A stretch of DNA of 64,000 nt from Sandaracinobacteroides saxicola (GCF_014117445.1 NZ_CP059851.1:1426001-1490000); one strand, 5' to 3'; positions 44,323 to 53,701 are shown, numbered from the stretch's first letter. Notes: generated by a model not told the origin, from the sequence alone. Made by a program: numbers and translations.

Positions 44323-46119
44323 ATGCCCGCGAGCTACAAGGCGCCGCTGAAGGATACGCTGTTCGTGATGAAGCATCTGGTGGGGCTGGAGCGCCACGCC
44401 AACCTGCCGGGGTTCGCGGAAGCAACCCCCGACCTGGTGCAGCAGATCCTGGAGGAGGGAGCGAAGTTCGCGGAGGGGGTGGTGCATCCGACCAACCAGA
44501 TCGGCGACCAGCAGGGCTGCACGCGGCATGCCGACGGCAGCGTGACGACGCCCGACGGGTTCAAGGAGGCGTACAAGGCGCTGGTGGAGGCCGGCTGGAT
44601 GACGCTGTCGGCCGATCCGCAATGGGGCGGGCAGGGGCTGCCGGCGGTGGTGGGCACCGCCTTCATCGAATATCTGACCAGCGCCAACCAGGCGTTCAGC
44701 ATGTATCCCGGCCTGACGCACGGGGCCGCGGCGGCGATCGAGGTGGCCGGCAGCGAGGCGCAGAAGGCGATGTATCTGCCGAAGATGACCAGCGGCGAGT
44801 GGACCGGGACGATGAACCTGACCGAGCCGCATTGCGGCACGGACCTTGGCCTGTTGCGGACGCGGGCGGTGCCGAACGGCGACGGCAGCTATGCCATCAC
44901 GGGCACGAAGATTTTCATCTCCAGCGGCGAGCATGACCTGGCGGACAACATCATCCATCTGGTGCTGGCGAAGACTCCGGATGCGCCGGACACTGTGAAG
45001 GGCATCAGCCTGTTCATTGTGCCCAAATATCTGGTGAACGAGGACGGCAGCCTGGGCGCGCGCAATAGGCTGCAATGCGGGTCTTTGGAGCACAAGATGG
45101 GCATCCGGGCGAACGCGACCTGCGTGATGAACTATGATGGCGCGACCGGCTGGCTGGTGGGCGAGGAGATGAAGGGGCTGAAGGCGATGTTCATCATGAT
45201 GAACATCGCGCGGCTGGGCGTGGGCCAGCAGGGGCTGGCGCAGAGCGAGATCGCCTATCAGAACGCGGTTGCCTATGCCAAGGAGCGCATCCAGGGCCGG
45301 GCGCTGACCGGGCCGGCGAACCCGGCGGCGAAGGCGGACAGCATCATGGTGCACCCCGATGTGCGGCGCATGCTGCTGGATGCCAAGGCGTTCAACGAGG
45401 GCGCGCGGGCGCTGACGCTGTGGGGCACGATGCAGGCCGACCTGGTGCACAAGGCCGCGACCGAGGAGGAGCGGCAGGCGGCGGACGACATCATCAGCCT
45501 GCTGACCCCCGTGATCAAGGCGCATCTGACCGACAAGGGCTATGCCCATGCCACCAACTGCCAGCAGGTGTTCGGCGGGCATGGCTATGTCGAGGAATGG
45601 GGCATGAGCCAGTTCGTGCGCGATGCCCGGATCAACATGATCTATGAGGGCGCGAACGGCGTGCAGGCGATGGACCTGGTGGGGCGCAAGCTGGCGCAGA
45701 ATGGCGGCCGCGGGATGCGGGCGTTCCTGGCACTGGTGGCGGGCGTGATCGCCGACGCGATGCAGGACGAGCGGACGGTGGACATGGGCGCGGCGCTGGA
45801 AGCGACGGTGAACGAGCTGCAGGGCAGCACGTTGTGGCTGATGCAGAATGCGCTGGCGAACCCGAACCATGCCGGCGCGGGAGCGACGGCCTATCTGGAC
45901 CTGATGGCGCTGGTGGTGTTCGGCATGCTGTGGTTGCAGATGGCGAAGGCGGCGCATGAGGAGCTGGACGCAGGCGCAGGCGACGCCGGCTGGTATCGGG
46001 CGAAACTGCTGACGGCGAAGCATTATTTCGAGCGGGCGTTGCCGGAGGCGCCGGCGCTGGCGGCGAAGATCCGGGCCGGGTCCGACACGCTGATGGCGAT
46101 GCCGGTCGACGCTTTCTGA
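44323..46119 (+). CDS. Acyl-CoA dehydrogenase (long, C-terminally extended type)
   Basis: A 598-residue FAD enzyme making trans-2-enoyl-CoA, the first oxidation of beta-oxidation. Blocks are MTLSADPQWGGQGLPAVVG, GTMNLTEPHCGTDLGLLRTR, TGTKIFISSGEHD, MNIARLGVGQQGLAQSE and FGGHGYVEEWGMSQFVRDAR, with the catalytic-base region INMIYEGANGVQAMDLVGRK. The extra C-terminal domain is typical of the FadE-like 590-600-residue group. The ATG at 44323 follows GGGAG eight bases upstream. Two bases separate it from merR. Confidence 0.95.
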   Translation: MPASYKAPLKDTLFVMKHLVGLERHANLPGFAEATPDLVQQILEEGAKFAEGVVHPTNQIGDQQGCTRHADGSVTTPDGFKEAYKALVEAGWMTLSADPQWGGQGLPAVVGTAFIEYLTSANQAFSMYPGLTHGAAAAIEVAGSEAQKAMYLPKMTSGEWTGTMNLTEPHCGTDLGLLRTRAVPNGDGSYAITGTKIFISSGEHDLADNIIHLVLAKTPDAPDTVKGISLFIVPKYLVNEDGSLGARNRLQCGSLEHKMGIRANATCVMNYDGATGWLVGEEMKGLKAMFIMMNIARLGVGQQGLAQSEIAYQNAVAYAKERIQGRALTGPANPAAKADSIMVHPDVRRMLLDAKAFNEGARALTLWGTMQADLVHKAATEEERQAADDIISLLTPVIKAHLTDKGYAHATNCQQVFGGHGYVEEWGMSQFVRDARINMIYEGANGVQAMDLVGRKLAQNGGRGMRAFLALVAGVIADAMQDERTVDMGAALEATVNELQGSTLWLMQNALANPNHAGAGATAYLDLMALVVFGMLWLQMAKAAHEELDAGAGDAGWYRAKLLTAKHYFERALPEAPALAAKIRAGSDTLMAMPVDAF

Positions 46120-46144
46120 CACTAAACGCAGCTTGCGGCTTTTT

Positions 46145-46164
46145 GCTTTACGTATAGGTAAAGC
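46145..46164. promoter_or_regulatory. Palindromic operator upstream of the thiolase gene
   Basis: Perfect arms GCTTTAC (46145-46151) and GTAAAGC (46158-46164) flank GTATAG in the 65-base gap before the thiolase ATG. The form resembles MerR-family operators and suggests control by the MerR protein 2 kb upstream. It differs from the CGCAC/GTGCG arms at that gene's own promoter, so the link is tentative. No convincing -35/-10 pair was placed. Confidence 0.5.
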
Positions 46165-46184
46165 GCGATTTTGGGAGAAGAGTG

Positions 46185-47396
46185 ATGGCTGAAGCCCTGA
46201 TTTACGATGCCGTGCGGACACCGCGAGGCAAGGGCCGGAAGGACGGGTCCCTGCACGAGATCACGCCGATCCAGCTGGCGACGCAGACATTGCAGGCGAT
46301 CCGCGACCGGACGGGTATCGACACGGCGGACGTGGACGATGTGATCCTGGGATGTGTGGCGCCGGTGGGGGAGCAGGGGAGCGACATCGCGCGGATCGCC
46401 GTGCTGAACGCCGACTATGCCGAGACGACGGCGGGGGTGCAGGTGAACCGCTTCTGTGCGAGCGGGCTGGAGGCCGTGAACATCGCGGCGGCGAAGGTGA
46501 TCGCCGGCGAGGCGATGTTCGCCATTGGTGGTGGCGTGGAGAGCATGTCTCGCGTGCCGATGGGCAGTGATGGTGGCGCTTGGCCGATGGACCCGGCCGT
46601 GGCGTTCAAAAGCTACTTCGTGCCGCAGGGAATCGGCGCCGACCTGATCGCGACGCTGGACGGGTTCAGCCGGGACGATGTGGACGCCTATGCGGTGGAG
46701 TCGCAGCGCCGGGCGGCAAGGGCCTGGGAAGAAAAGCGTTTTGCCAATTCGATCGTGCCGGTGAAGGATGTGATCGGCGAAGTGGTTCTGGCGCATGACG
46801 AGTTCATGCGGCCGACAACCGACATGCAGTCGCTCGCCAGCCTGGGGCCAAGCTTTGCCATGATGGGCGAGCAGATGCCGGGGTTCGATGCCATCGCGCT
46901 GATGAAATATCCGCAGGTGGAGCGGATCAACCATGTCCATCATGCCGGCAATTCGAGCGGCATTGTGGATGGCGCGAGCGCGGTGCTGATCGGCAATGCC
47001 GACATGGGCGCGAAATATGGCATCAAGCCGCGTGCCCGGATCAGGGGCATGGCGAGCATCGGTTCCGAGCCGGCGATCATGCTGACGGGGCCGGCGCTGG
47101 TGACGCAGAAGCTGTTCGACAGGCTGGGCATGACGGTCGCGGATATCGACCTGTTCGAATTGAACGAGGCTTTTGCCAGTGTTGTCCTGCGGATGATGAA
47201 GCACCTGAACATCCCGCATGAGAAGATGAACGTGAATGGCGGGGCGATCGCCATGGGGCATCCGCTGGGCGCGACCGGGGGGATGATCCTGGGCACCGTG
47301 CTCGACGAGCTGGAGCGTACGGGCAAGCAGACCGCGCTGGTGACACTGTGCGTGGGGGCCGGGATGGGCACCGCCGCGGTGATTGAGCGCATTTGA
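46185..47396 (+). CDS. fadA: Acetyl-CoA C-acyltransferase (3-ketoacyl-CoA thiolase)
   Basis: Thiolytic last step of beta-oxidation. It has 403 residues. The nucleophile C91 lies in [12 protein letters not shown]. The second site has [13 protein letters not shown] and [18 protein letters not shown], and the base cysteine is in [11 protein letters not shown]. The start is the ATG at 46185 behind GGGAGAAG. It forms with the downstream FadB-type protein the expected trifunctional pair, here in the order A then B. A hairpin repeat separates them. Confidence 0.95.
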   Translation: MAEALIYDAVRTPRGKGRKDGSLHEITPIQLATQTLQAIRDRTGIDTADVDDVILGCVAPVGEQGSDIARIAVLNADYAETTAGVQVNRFCASGLEAVNIAAAKVIAGEAMFAIGGGVESMSRVPMGSDGGAWPMDPAVAFKSYFVPQGIGADLIATLDGFSRDDVDAYAVESQRRAARAWEEKRFANSIVPVKDVIGEVVLAHDEFMRPTTDMQSLASLGPSFAMMGEQMPGFDAIALMKYPQVERINHVHHAGNSSGIVDGASAVLIGNADMGAKYGIKPRARIRGMASIGSEPAIMLTGPALVTQKLFDRLGMTVADIDLFELNEAFASVVLRMMKHLNIPHEKMNVNGGAIAMGHPLGATGGMILGTVLDELERTGKQTALVTLCVGAGMGTAAVIERI

Positions 47397-47417
47397 GTTG
47401 ATGACCGGGGTCGAAAC

Positions 47418-47463
47418 GACGGCCCCACCCCCGGCCCCTCCCGCGAGCGGGAGGGGAGGCTGA
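47418..47463. repeat. Hairpin repeat between thiolase and fadB
   Basis: Perfect arms CCCCTCCCGC (47435-47444) and GCGGGAGGGG (47447-47456) with loop GA, 18 bases before the fadB ATG. It is the only copy inside a co-directional metabolic gene run, so it may attenuate or stabilise the transcript between fadA and fadB. Confidence 0.8.
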
Positions 47464-47474
47464 AAGGGAAATTT

Positions 47475-49655
47475 ATGACCGAGACGACTGCCATTCGCCA
47501 GGAGCTGGACCCCGATGGCGTGCTGCTGCTGACCATCGACTGCCCGGGGCTGTCGATGAACGTGATCAACGAGGCGCTGGGCGCCGACCTGATCGCGGTG
47601 ACCGAGCGCATCCGGACGGACGACACGGTGAAGGGCGCGGTCATCACCAGCGGCAAGGCGTCGGGCTTTGTCGCGGGTGCGGACCTGAAGGGCATGAATT
47701 TTGCCGGTGGCGGTTCGGGTGCGGGTTCAGGCAAGTCCCGCATGGCCTTGATTTATGAAGGCGTGTGGGCGCTCAACGGCACGCTGCGGGCACTGGAGAC
47801 CTGCGGCAAGCCGGTGGCGGTGGCCTTGAACGGCCTGGCGCTGGGGGGCGGGCTGGAGATTGCGCTCGCCTGCCATTATCGGGTGTGCGCGGACAATCCG
47901 AAGATCACGCTGGGGCTGCCCGAGGTGCTGGTGGGCTTGTTCCCGGGTGCCGGGGGCACGCAGCGGCTGCCGCGGCTGATGGGGGTGCAGCCGGCCCTGA
48001 TGTATCTGTTGCAGGGCAAGAACATGAGCCCGCAGGAAGCGCTGGGCTTTGGCGTGGTGAATGAGGTGGCGCCGGCGGGCGAGATCGTCGAGCGGGCCAA
48101 GGCCTGGGTGTTGGCGAACCCGAAGGCGGTGGCGCCCTGGGACAAGAAGGAGTTCAAGTTCCCGGGCGGGGCCGGGGCGATGAACCCGGCGTTCGCGCAG
48201 ACCTTCATCGCCGGCAATGCGATGGCGAACAAGCAGTCCAATGGAAACATGAACCAGATCAAGGCGATCATGAGCGTGGTTTACGAGGGCGCGCAGCTGC
48301 CCATCGACACCGCGCTGAAGCTGGAGAGCAAATATTTCGCCAAAGTGGTGGCCGACCCGCAGGCAGGGAACATGATCCGCAGCCTGTTCGTGAGCAAGCA
48401 GGCAGCGGAGAAGGGCGCGCGGCGGCCGGCCAATGTCGCGCCGGCGAAGACCGCCAAGGTGGGGATGCTGGGTGCGGGTCTGATGGGCGCGGGCATCGCC
48501 ATGGTGAGCGCGCAGGCGGGGATCGAGGTGGTGCTGCTGGATCGCGACCTGGCGGCCGCGGAAAAGGGCAAGCAATATACCGCGGACCGGCTGGCGAAGA
48601 AGCGGACCGACCCTGCGAAGGCGGCGGAGATTTTAGGGCGCATCCATCCGACGGCGGACTACGCCGATCTGAAGGGTTGCGACCTGATCATCGAGGCGGT
48701 GTTCGAGACGCGCGACATCAAGGCGGGCGTGACGAAGGCGACCGAGGCGGTGGTGGGGGCGGATGTGATCTTCGGCTCCAACACCTCGACCCTGCCGATC
48801 ACCGGCCTGGCGGAAGCGTGGTCAAAGCCGGAGAATTTCATCGGCATCCATTTCTTCTCGCCGGTGGAGAAGATGCCGCTGGTGGAGATCATCGTGGGCA
48901 AGAAGACCGGGCCGGAAGCGATTGCGAAGGCGCTGGATTATGTGGCGCAGATCCGCAAGACGCCGATCGTGGTGAACGACAGCCGCGGCTTCTACACCAG
49001 CCGTTGCTTCGGCACCTATGTGCAGGAGGGGTTGAGCCTGCTAGCCGAAGGCGTGACGCCGGCGCTCATCGAGAATTGCGGCAAGCAGATGGGGATGCCC
49101 GTGGGCGCGCTGGCGGTGAACGACGAGGTCGGGCTCGACCTGTCCTACAAGGTGGCGCAGCAGACGAAGGCCGACCTGGGCGACGCCTGGAAACCGAGCG
49201 CGGCCGAGGGCGTGATCGCGAAGATGAACGAGCTGGGCCGCTATGGCCGGAAGAACGGCAAAGGCTTCTATGCCTATCCCGAGGACGGATCGCCGAAGCA
49301 TCTGTGGCCCGACCTTCGCGCCATGGTGGGCGTGACGGGCGTGGACCCGGCGCCGGCGGAGGTGAAGGAGCGGCTGCTCTATCGCCAGCTGGTGGAATGC
49401 GCGCGCTGTTTTGCCGAAGGCGTGCTGGAGACGCCGCAGGACGGCGACCTGGGCGCCATCTTCGGCTGGGGCTTCGCGCCCTTCACCGGCGGGCCGTTCA
49501 GCCACATGGACACCGTGGGGCTGGCCAACGTGGTGGCAACGCTCGACCGGCTGGCGCAGGCGCATGGCGAGCGTTTCAGCCCGCCGCAGCTGCTGCGCGA
49601 CATGGCGGCGCGGGGCGAGACCTTCTATGGCAACAGCATCAAGAAGGCGGCGTGA
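47475..49655 (+). CDS. fadB: FadB/FadJ-type multifunctional enoyl-CoA hydratase / 3-hydroxyacyl-CoA dehydrogenase
   Basis: A 726-residue bifunctional enzyme for the middle two steps of beta-oxidation. The hydratase half (1-190) has GFVAGADLKGMNF, VALNGLALGGGLEIALACHY and GLPEVLVGLFPGAGGTQRLP. The dehydrogenase half (from about 330) has VGMLGAGLMGAGIAMVSAQA for NAD, FGSNTSTLPITGLAE and GIHFFSPVEKMPLVEII with the catalytic histidine, then two C-terminal 3HCDH domains. The ribosome site is AAAGGG six bases from the ATG. One base separates its stop from the next gene. Confidence 0.95.
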   Translation: MTETTAIRQELDPDGVLLLTIDCPGLSMNVINEALGADLIAVTERIRTDDTVKGAVITSGKASGFVAGADLKGMNFAGGGSGAGSGKSRMALIYEGVWALNGTLRALETCGKPVAVALNGLALGGGLEIALACHYRVCADNPKITLGLPEVLVGLFPGAGGTQRLPRLMGVQPALMYLLQGKNMSPQEALGFGVVNEVAPAGEIVERAKAWVLANPKAVAPWDKKEFKFPGGAGAMNPAFAQTFIAGNAMANKQSNGNMNQIKAIMSVVYEGAQLPIDTALKLESKYFAKVVADPQAGNMIRSLFVSKQAAEKGARRPANVAPAKTAKVGMLGAGLMGAGIAMVSAQAGIEVVLLDRDLAAAEKGKQYTADRLAKKRTDPAKAAEILGRIHPTADYADLKGCDLIIEAVFETRDIKAGVTKATEAVVGADVIFGSNTSTLPITGLAEAWSKPENFIGIHFFSPVEKMPLVEIIVGKKTGPEAIAKALDYVAQIRKTPIVVNDSRGFYTSRCFGTYVQEGLSLLAEGVTPALIENCGKQMGMPVGALAVNDEVGLDLSYKVAQQTKADLGDAWKPSAAEGVIAKMNELGRYGRKNGKGFYAYPEDGSPKHLWPDLRAMVGVTGVDPAPAEVKERLLYRQLVECARCFAEGVLETPQDGDLGAIFGWGFAPFTGGPFSHMDTVGLANVVATLDRLAQAHGERFSPPQLLRDMAARGETFYGNSIKKAA

Positions 49656-49656
49656 G

Positions 49657-50613
49657 ATGATCCGCACGCCGATCTGCGACCTGCTGGGGGTGGAGCATCC
49701 GATCCTGCTGGCCGGGATGGGCGGGGTTTCCTATGCCGAGGTGTGCGCGGCCGTCAGCAATGCCGGCGGCTTCGGCTCGCTGGGGATGGCGGGCGTTTCC
49801 CCGCGCGGCATCCGCGAGCAGATGCGGCGGGTGAAGGACCTGACCGACAAGCCGTTCGGGGTCGACCTGCTGACGGCGCAGCCCGAAAGCCTGACGGCAA
49901 GCGTGGATGTGATCATCGAGGAGGGGGCGAAGGCCTTCATCGCCGGGCTGGGCGTGCCGGTGGCGATCATCGACCAGCTGCGCGCCGCGGGCGTGGTGGT
50001 GATGTCCATGGTGGGCAAGGTCGAGCATGCGCGGAAAGCCGAGCAAGCCGGTTGTGATGTGGTGATCGCGCAAGGGACGGAGGGCGGCGGGCACACCGGC
50101 AGCGTCGCCAGCATCGCACTGTGGCCGCAGGTGGTGGATGCCGTGCGCATTCCGGTGATCGCGGCCGGGGGGCTGTTCGATGGCCGCGGACTGGCGGCGG
50201 CGCTCGCCATGGGGTGCCAGGGCGTGTGGATGGGGACGCGCTTCATCGCCTCCACCGAGGCCCATGCCGGCCAGCCCTACAAAGACGCCATCGTGGGCAT
50301 GAGCGAGAGCGACACGGTGATTTCCAAGGGCTTCACCGGCAAGACGCTGCGCGCCATCCGCAACCGCACGACCGATGAGTGGGCGACCAAGGAGGCGATG
50401 CCGTTCGCCATGCAGGTGATGCATTCGGCGCAGAACAATCTGCTGGGGCCGATCGCCGGCGTGGTGGACGATGTGAACCCCGAGACGCAATGCCTGGCGG
50501 CGGGGCAGGGCGGGGGTGGCATCACCGAGGTGCTGCCCTGCGCGGAGATCGTGGCGCGGACGCTGAGCGAGGCGGAGACCGTGCTGGCCCGGATGGGACG
50601 GCTTGCCGCCTGA
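49657..50613 (+). CDS. Nitronate monooxygenase-like FMN protein
   Basis: A 318-residue TIM-barrel flavoprotein of the 2-nitropropane dioxygenase/FabK-like group. Motifs are HPILLAGMGGVSYAEVCAA, NAGGFGSLGMAG, CDVVIAQGTEGGGHTGSVAS with the catalytic-region histidine, and VIAAGGLFDGRGLAAALAMG for FMN phosphate. In beta-oxidation clusters such proteins may act as nitronate scavengers or enoyl reductases; the reaction here is unproven. The ATG lies one base past the fadB stop, so it belongs to the same transcript. Confidence 0.88.
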   Translation: MIRTPICDLLGVEHPILLAGMGGVSYAEVCAAVSNAGGFGSLGMAGVSPRGIREQMRRVKDLTDKPFGVDLLTAQPESLTASVDVIIEEGAKAFIAGLGVPVAIIDQLRAAGVVVMSMVGKVEHARKAEQAGCDVVIAQGTEGGGHTGSVASIALWPQVVDAVRIPVIAAGGLFDGRGLAAALAMGCQGVWMGTRFIASTEAHAGQPYKDAIVGMSESDTVISKGFTGKTLRAIRNRTTDEWATKEAMPFAMQVMHSAQNNLLGPIAGVVDDVNPETQCLAAGQGGGGITEVLPCAEIVARTLSEAETVLARMGRLAA

Positions 50614-51181
50614 GCGCGAACGGGTGACGGTGACAAGCCGCGCCGCGTGGCGCGAATGGCTGGAAGCGAATCACGGCCGGCGCGGCAGCATCTGGCTGGT
50701 GAGTTTCAAGAAGGGGCATGCGGGGCATGTGCCCTATGCCACGCTGCGGGACGAGGCGTTGTGTTTCGGCTGGGTCGACAGTCGGCCGGCGAAGCTGGAT
50801 GAGGCGCGCTCGATGCTGCTGATGAGCCCGCGGAAGCGCGGGAGCGGCTGGTCCGGCGTGAACAAGGCGCGGGTGGCGGCGCTGATCGAGGCGGGGCTGA
50901 TGGCGGCGCCGGGGCTGGCGGCGGTGTCGGCGGCGAAGGCGGACGGCAGCTGGGAGCGGCTGGACACTGCCACCGCGCTGCTGCCGCCCGATGACCTGGT
51001 GGCGGCGTTCGCGGCGCATGCCGGTTCAGCGGCGGCTTTCGCGGCCTTTCCGCCATCGGCGCGGCGTGCCATCCTGGAGTGGATCGCGCAGGCGAAGCGG
51101 CCTGAGACGCGGGCCGCGCGGGTGCTGGAAACGGCGCGCTGTGCGGCGCGCGGCGAACGGGCGAACAGCTGGAGGCGGTGA
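50603..51181 (+). CDS. YdeI/OmpD-associated family protein
   Basis: A 192-residue cytoplasmic protein of the YdeI-like group. The signature is present: WREWLEANHGRRGSIWLVSF, YATLRDEALCFGWVDSRPAK and SPRKRGSGWSGVNKARVAAL. The C-terminal helical part has LETARCAARGERANSW. The function is unknown. The TTG at 50603 overlaps the previous gene by 11 bases; a GTG at 50624 (VTVTSRAAWREW) is an equally good start. Confidence 0.82.
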   Translation: MPPERERVTVTSRAAWREWLEANHGRRGSIWLVSFKKGHAGHVPYATLRDEALCFGWVDSRPAKLDEARSMLLMSPRKRGSGWSGVNKARVAALIEAGLMAAPGLAAVSAAKADGSWERLDTATALLPPDDLVAAFAAHAGSAAAFAAFPPSARRAILEWIAQAKRPETRAARVLETARCAARGERANSWRR

Positions 51182-51183
51182 GC

Positions 51184-51834
51184 ATGGCGGAGGAATGGGA
51201 TGCGATCGACAGGCTGATCGAGGAGCGCCTGTTGCGACAGGATGTGGCGGTTGCCGCGGCGCTCGCCAACAACAAGGCGCGGGGGCTGCCGGCGATCGAT
51301 GTCTCGCGCCTGCAGGGGCGGATGCTGGAGCTGCTGGTGGCGGCGGTGGGTGCGAGGCGGGTGCTGGAGGTGGGCACGCTGGGCGGGGTGAGCACCATCT
51401 TCCTGGCGCGGGGCGCGGGCGCGGACGGGCATGTGACGACGCTGGAACTGGAGCCGCATCATGCCGCGGTGGCACGGGAAAATCTGGCGGTGGCAGGCCT
51501 GGCGGCACGGGTGACGGTGCTGGAGGGGCCGGCGCGGTCGACGTTGGCGACGCTGGCGGGGCCGTTCGATTTCGCCTTTGTCGATGCCGACAAGGCGTCC
51601 TATCCGGCCTATGTCGCGGCGTGCGCGGACCTGTTGCGGCCGGGCGGGCTGATGGTGGTGGACAATGCGGTGCGGCGGCTGGCGATCAGCGACCCGGCGG
51701 CGCAGGACGACAATGTGCGCGGGACGTTCGCGGCCTATGACGTGGTAGCGGCGGATGCGCGGCTGGACGCGACGGCGATCCAAACGGTTGGCATGAAGGG
51801 CTGGGACGGCTTCATGCTGGTGCGCAGGCGCTGA
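51184..51834 (+). CDS. Class I SAM-dependent O-methyltransferase
   Basis: A 216-residue member of the catechol/caffeoyl-CoA O-methyltransferase family (Methyltransf_24/3). Motif I is ARRVLEVGTLGGVSTIFLAR. VTTLELEPHHAAVARENL follows, then FDFAFVDADKASYPAYVAAC and GGLMVVDNAVRRLA with the metal-binding aspartate and asparagine. The substrate is unknown. The ATG at 51184 has GGAGG eight bases upstream; a GTG at 51178 would overlap the previous stop. It ends exactly where the convergent small gene ends (TGATCA). Confidence 0.88.
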   Translation: MAEEWDAIDRLIEERLLRQDVAVAAALANNKARGLPAIDVSRLQGRMLELLVAAVGARRVLEVGTLGGVSTIFLARGAGADGHVTTLELEPHHAAVARENLAVAGLAARVTVLEGPARSTLATLAGPFDFAFVDADKASYPAYVAACADLLRPGGLMVVDNAVRRLAISDPAAQDDNVRGTFAAYDVVAADARLDATAIQTVGMKGWDGFMLVRRR

Positions 51835-52017
51835 TCAGGGGCGTTTGAGGAGGGCGCGCAGGCGGTCAGCAAGGCCGGGTTGGCGTGGGCGTTCCACGGG
51901 TTTCGCGGCGGGTGCCGGTTGCACCGTCTCGGTGGGCGGCGGCAGGCGCATGACGGTGACCGCCTGCGTTGGGGTGGCGAGCAGCAGCAGGGGCAGCAGC
52001 AGGATGGTCGATCGCAT
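51835..52017 (-). CDS. Small exported proline-rich protein
   Basis: A 60-residue protein with a signal-like N-terminus MRSTILLLPLLLLATPTQA, then VTVMRLPPPTETVQPAPAAK and a basic end. GGGGGG lies about nine bases before the ATG at 52017. No family is recognised. It lies 19 bases after the first PEPxxWA protein gene on the same strand. Its short length makes it less certain than its neighbours. Confidence 0.5.
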   Translation of the reverse strand: MRSTILLLPLLLLATPTQAVTVMRLPPPTETVQPAPAAKPVERPRQPGLADRLRALLKRP

Positions 52018-52036
52018 GCCGCTGCCCCCCGATGGC

Positions 52037-52810
52037 TCAGTTGCTGGCGGCAAAGCTGGCGCGGCCGCGGCGACGCGCGGCCATGCCGACGAGGCCGAAG
52101 CCGGCGATCAGCATCGCCCAGGTGGCGGGTTCGGGCACCGCGGCGGTCAGGCTGACACCGTCGAGCAGCGCGACCGGCGGCAGGCCATCGGGCGTGCCGA
52201 TCGACAGGAAGCTGAGCACTTCGCTGCTGTTGATCGCGGTGAATTGCATGTTTTCGGTGAACCAGCCGGCGAAATAATGGGTCGGGCCGCCGACCGTGGC
52301 GGTCGACCGGGTCTGGCCGCCGAAGCTGACATCCAGCCGCTCGGTGGTGTCACCGACGCGGTTCTGGAACTGGGTGGCGGCCCAGTAGAATTTCAAATTG
52401 TATTTTTTGCCCGGCGTCAGGCCGCTGATGGTCTGCAACAGCGGGCCGTTGGCGAAAATGTCTCCATCGAGCGCCATGAAATTGCCGCCATCGGGGCTGG
52501 GCCCGCCATAGTTGGCGCTGGAAAGCGTCTGCGTCTCGCTGCTGGTGTAGCGGGTGTCCGGGCTGACGGTGGTGGCAGTGGAGCTGTTGAACAGCACGTT
52601 GAACACGCCGATGCTGCCGCCGGCGGTGGCGCTGTCCTGTGTGGTCCAGTTGAGGACGCCGTTGGGATAGGAATGGCGCGGGCCGATTTCGAAGCCCTGC
52701 ACCGGCGTGCCCGGCGCGGTCAGTTCGAAACCGCCATTCTGGACGAGATTGACCGCATTGGCGGACGACGCGGCGGCAAGTGCCGCGGTGGCAAGAAGCA
52801 GAACACGCAT
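52037..52810 (-). CDS. PEPxxWA-CTERM secreted protein 1
   Basis: A 257-residue exported protein. The signal peptide is MRVLLLATAALAAASSANA. The mature part is a beta-sandwich-like domain (NLVQNGGFELTAPGTP, YNLKFYWAATQFQNRVGDTT, RLDVSFGGQTRSTATVGG) resembling DUF642-type carbohydrate-binding folds. The C-terminal sorting tail is VPEPATWAMLIAGFGLVGMA plus ARRRGR: motif, membrane helix, basic end. Such proteins are thought to be processed by an exosortase and displayed or released. The start at 52810 follows AGAGAGGG. Confidence 0.87.
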   Translation of the reverse strand: MRVLLLATAALAAASSANAVNLVQNGGFELTAPGTPVQGFEIGPRHSYPNGVLNWTTQDSATAGGSIGVFNVLFNSSTATTVSPDTRYTSSETQTLSSANYGGPSPDGGNFMALDGDIFANGPLLQTISGLTPGKKYNLKFYWAATQFQNRVGDTTERLDVSFGGQTRSTATVGGPTHYFAGWFTENMQFTAINSSEVLSFLSIGTPDGLPPVALLDGVSLTAAVPEPATWAMLIAGFGLVGMAARRRGRASFAASN

Positions 52811-52988
52811 GAAGAACCCTCTCTGACCCTGTTGATCGCGGCGCGGTGGAGGCCGTGCCGCGCGATGACGAGAGGTCCGACCCGCTCGACATGGATGGTT
52901 TAATAGCAGGCGTTGTGCCTGTTGAGTGTAAAAGAGGGTTAACAGATGATACAATTCGAAGGGCGGCCGTGTTGGCTACCTATGTATG

Positions 52989-53016
52989 AAAAAGGCCGCG
53001 CAGGAGCGCGGCCTTT
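52989..53016 (-). terminator. Intrinsic terminator after PEPxxWA gene 2
   Basis: Perfect 11-base arms AAAGGCCGCGC (52991-53001) and GCGCGGCCTTT (53006-53016) with a four-base loop. On the minus strand the hairpin is followed by TTTTT. It lies 44 bases past the stop of the gene ending at 53060. Confidence 0.85.
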
Positions 53017-53059
53017 CCACAATTAGGATCGCTGGCAGAAGCGCTGCCGGCGACGCAGT

Positions 53060-53701
53060 TCAGGCAGCGACGGCGCGGCTGCGCCGGCGAGCGGCGAAGC
53101 CCACCAGGCCGAAACCGGCGATCAGCATGGCCCAGGTGGCCGGTTCTGGCACAACACCGAACAATTGCACGGCATCGAAGGCGCCAGCTTCGTAGCTGTT
53201 GGGATCGAACCGCAAGGCACCGTCGGTGGTGACCTTGAGGCGGACGGTATCGAAGGTGCCGCCGGTGACGCCGAAGGTGACGAAGCCGGTCTGATAGCTG
53301 GGAACGGCGATGCCGGCGCCGGTGGCAATCACGTTGCCGCCGCTGAGGATTTCATAGGCGAGCAGCGGTGCGCCACCAAACCAGCCACTGCCGACCAGCA
53401 CTTCCATGCCGGTGCTGGGCGCGAAGCTGAGCTGGGTATAACCGTTGCCGCCGCCGTTGGGATACCAGCTGTAGAGGCCTTCCGCGGCCTGGCTGGTCGT
53501 CCAGATCGAGCCGGAGCCGATATACTCGGCGGTGATGCCGTCTTCGCTGTACGGACCGGTAAAGGTGAACTGCGCCCCCATCCCTTCGAAGCCGTTGAAG
53601 TTGCTGGGTGTGGCGCCCGAGGGCGTGCTGTAAACGGTAATCGCGTTCGCCCCGGTGAGGGCAGCGCTGGCGATCAGTGCGGCGGCAAGAAAACGAATCA
53701 T
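53060..53701 (-). CDS. PEPxxWA-CTERM secreted protein 2
   Basis: A 213-residue exported protein with signal peptide MIRFLAAALIASAALTGANA. The mature domain is beta-rich and glycine/serine/threonine-rich (STPSGATPSNFNGFEGMGAQ, WYPNGGGNGYTQLSFAPSTG), with VTFGVTGGTFDTVRLKVTTD near the end. The tail VPEPATWAMLIAGFGLVGFA then ARRRSR is almost identical to that of the neighbouring protein. The bodies are unrelated, so the tail is a shared sorting module, not a recent duplication. It is followed by its own terminator. Confidence 0.87.
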   Translation of the reverse strand: MIRFLAAALIASAALTGANAITVYSTPSGATPSNFNGFEGMGAQFTFTGPYSEDGITAEYIGSGSIWTTSQAAEGLYSWYPNGGGNGYTQLSFAPSTGMEVLVGSGWFGGAPLLAYEILSGGNVIATGAGIAVPSYQTGFVTFGVTGGTFDTVRLKVTTDGALRFDPNSYEAGAFDAVQLFGVVPEPATWAMLIAGFGLVGFAARRRSRAVAA

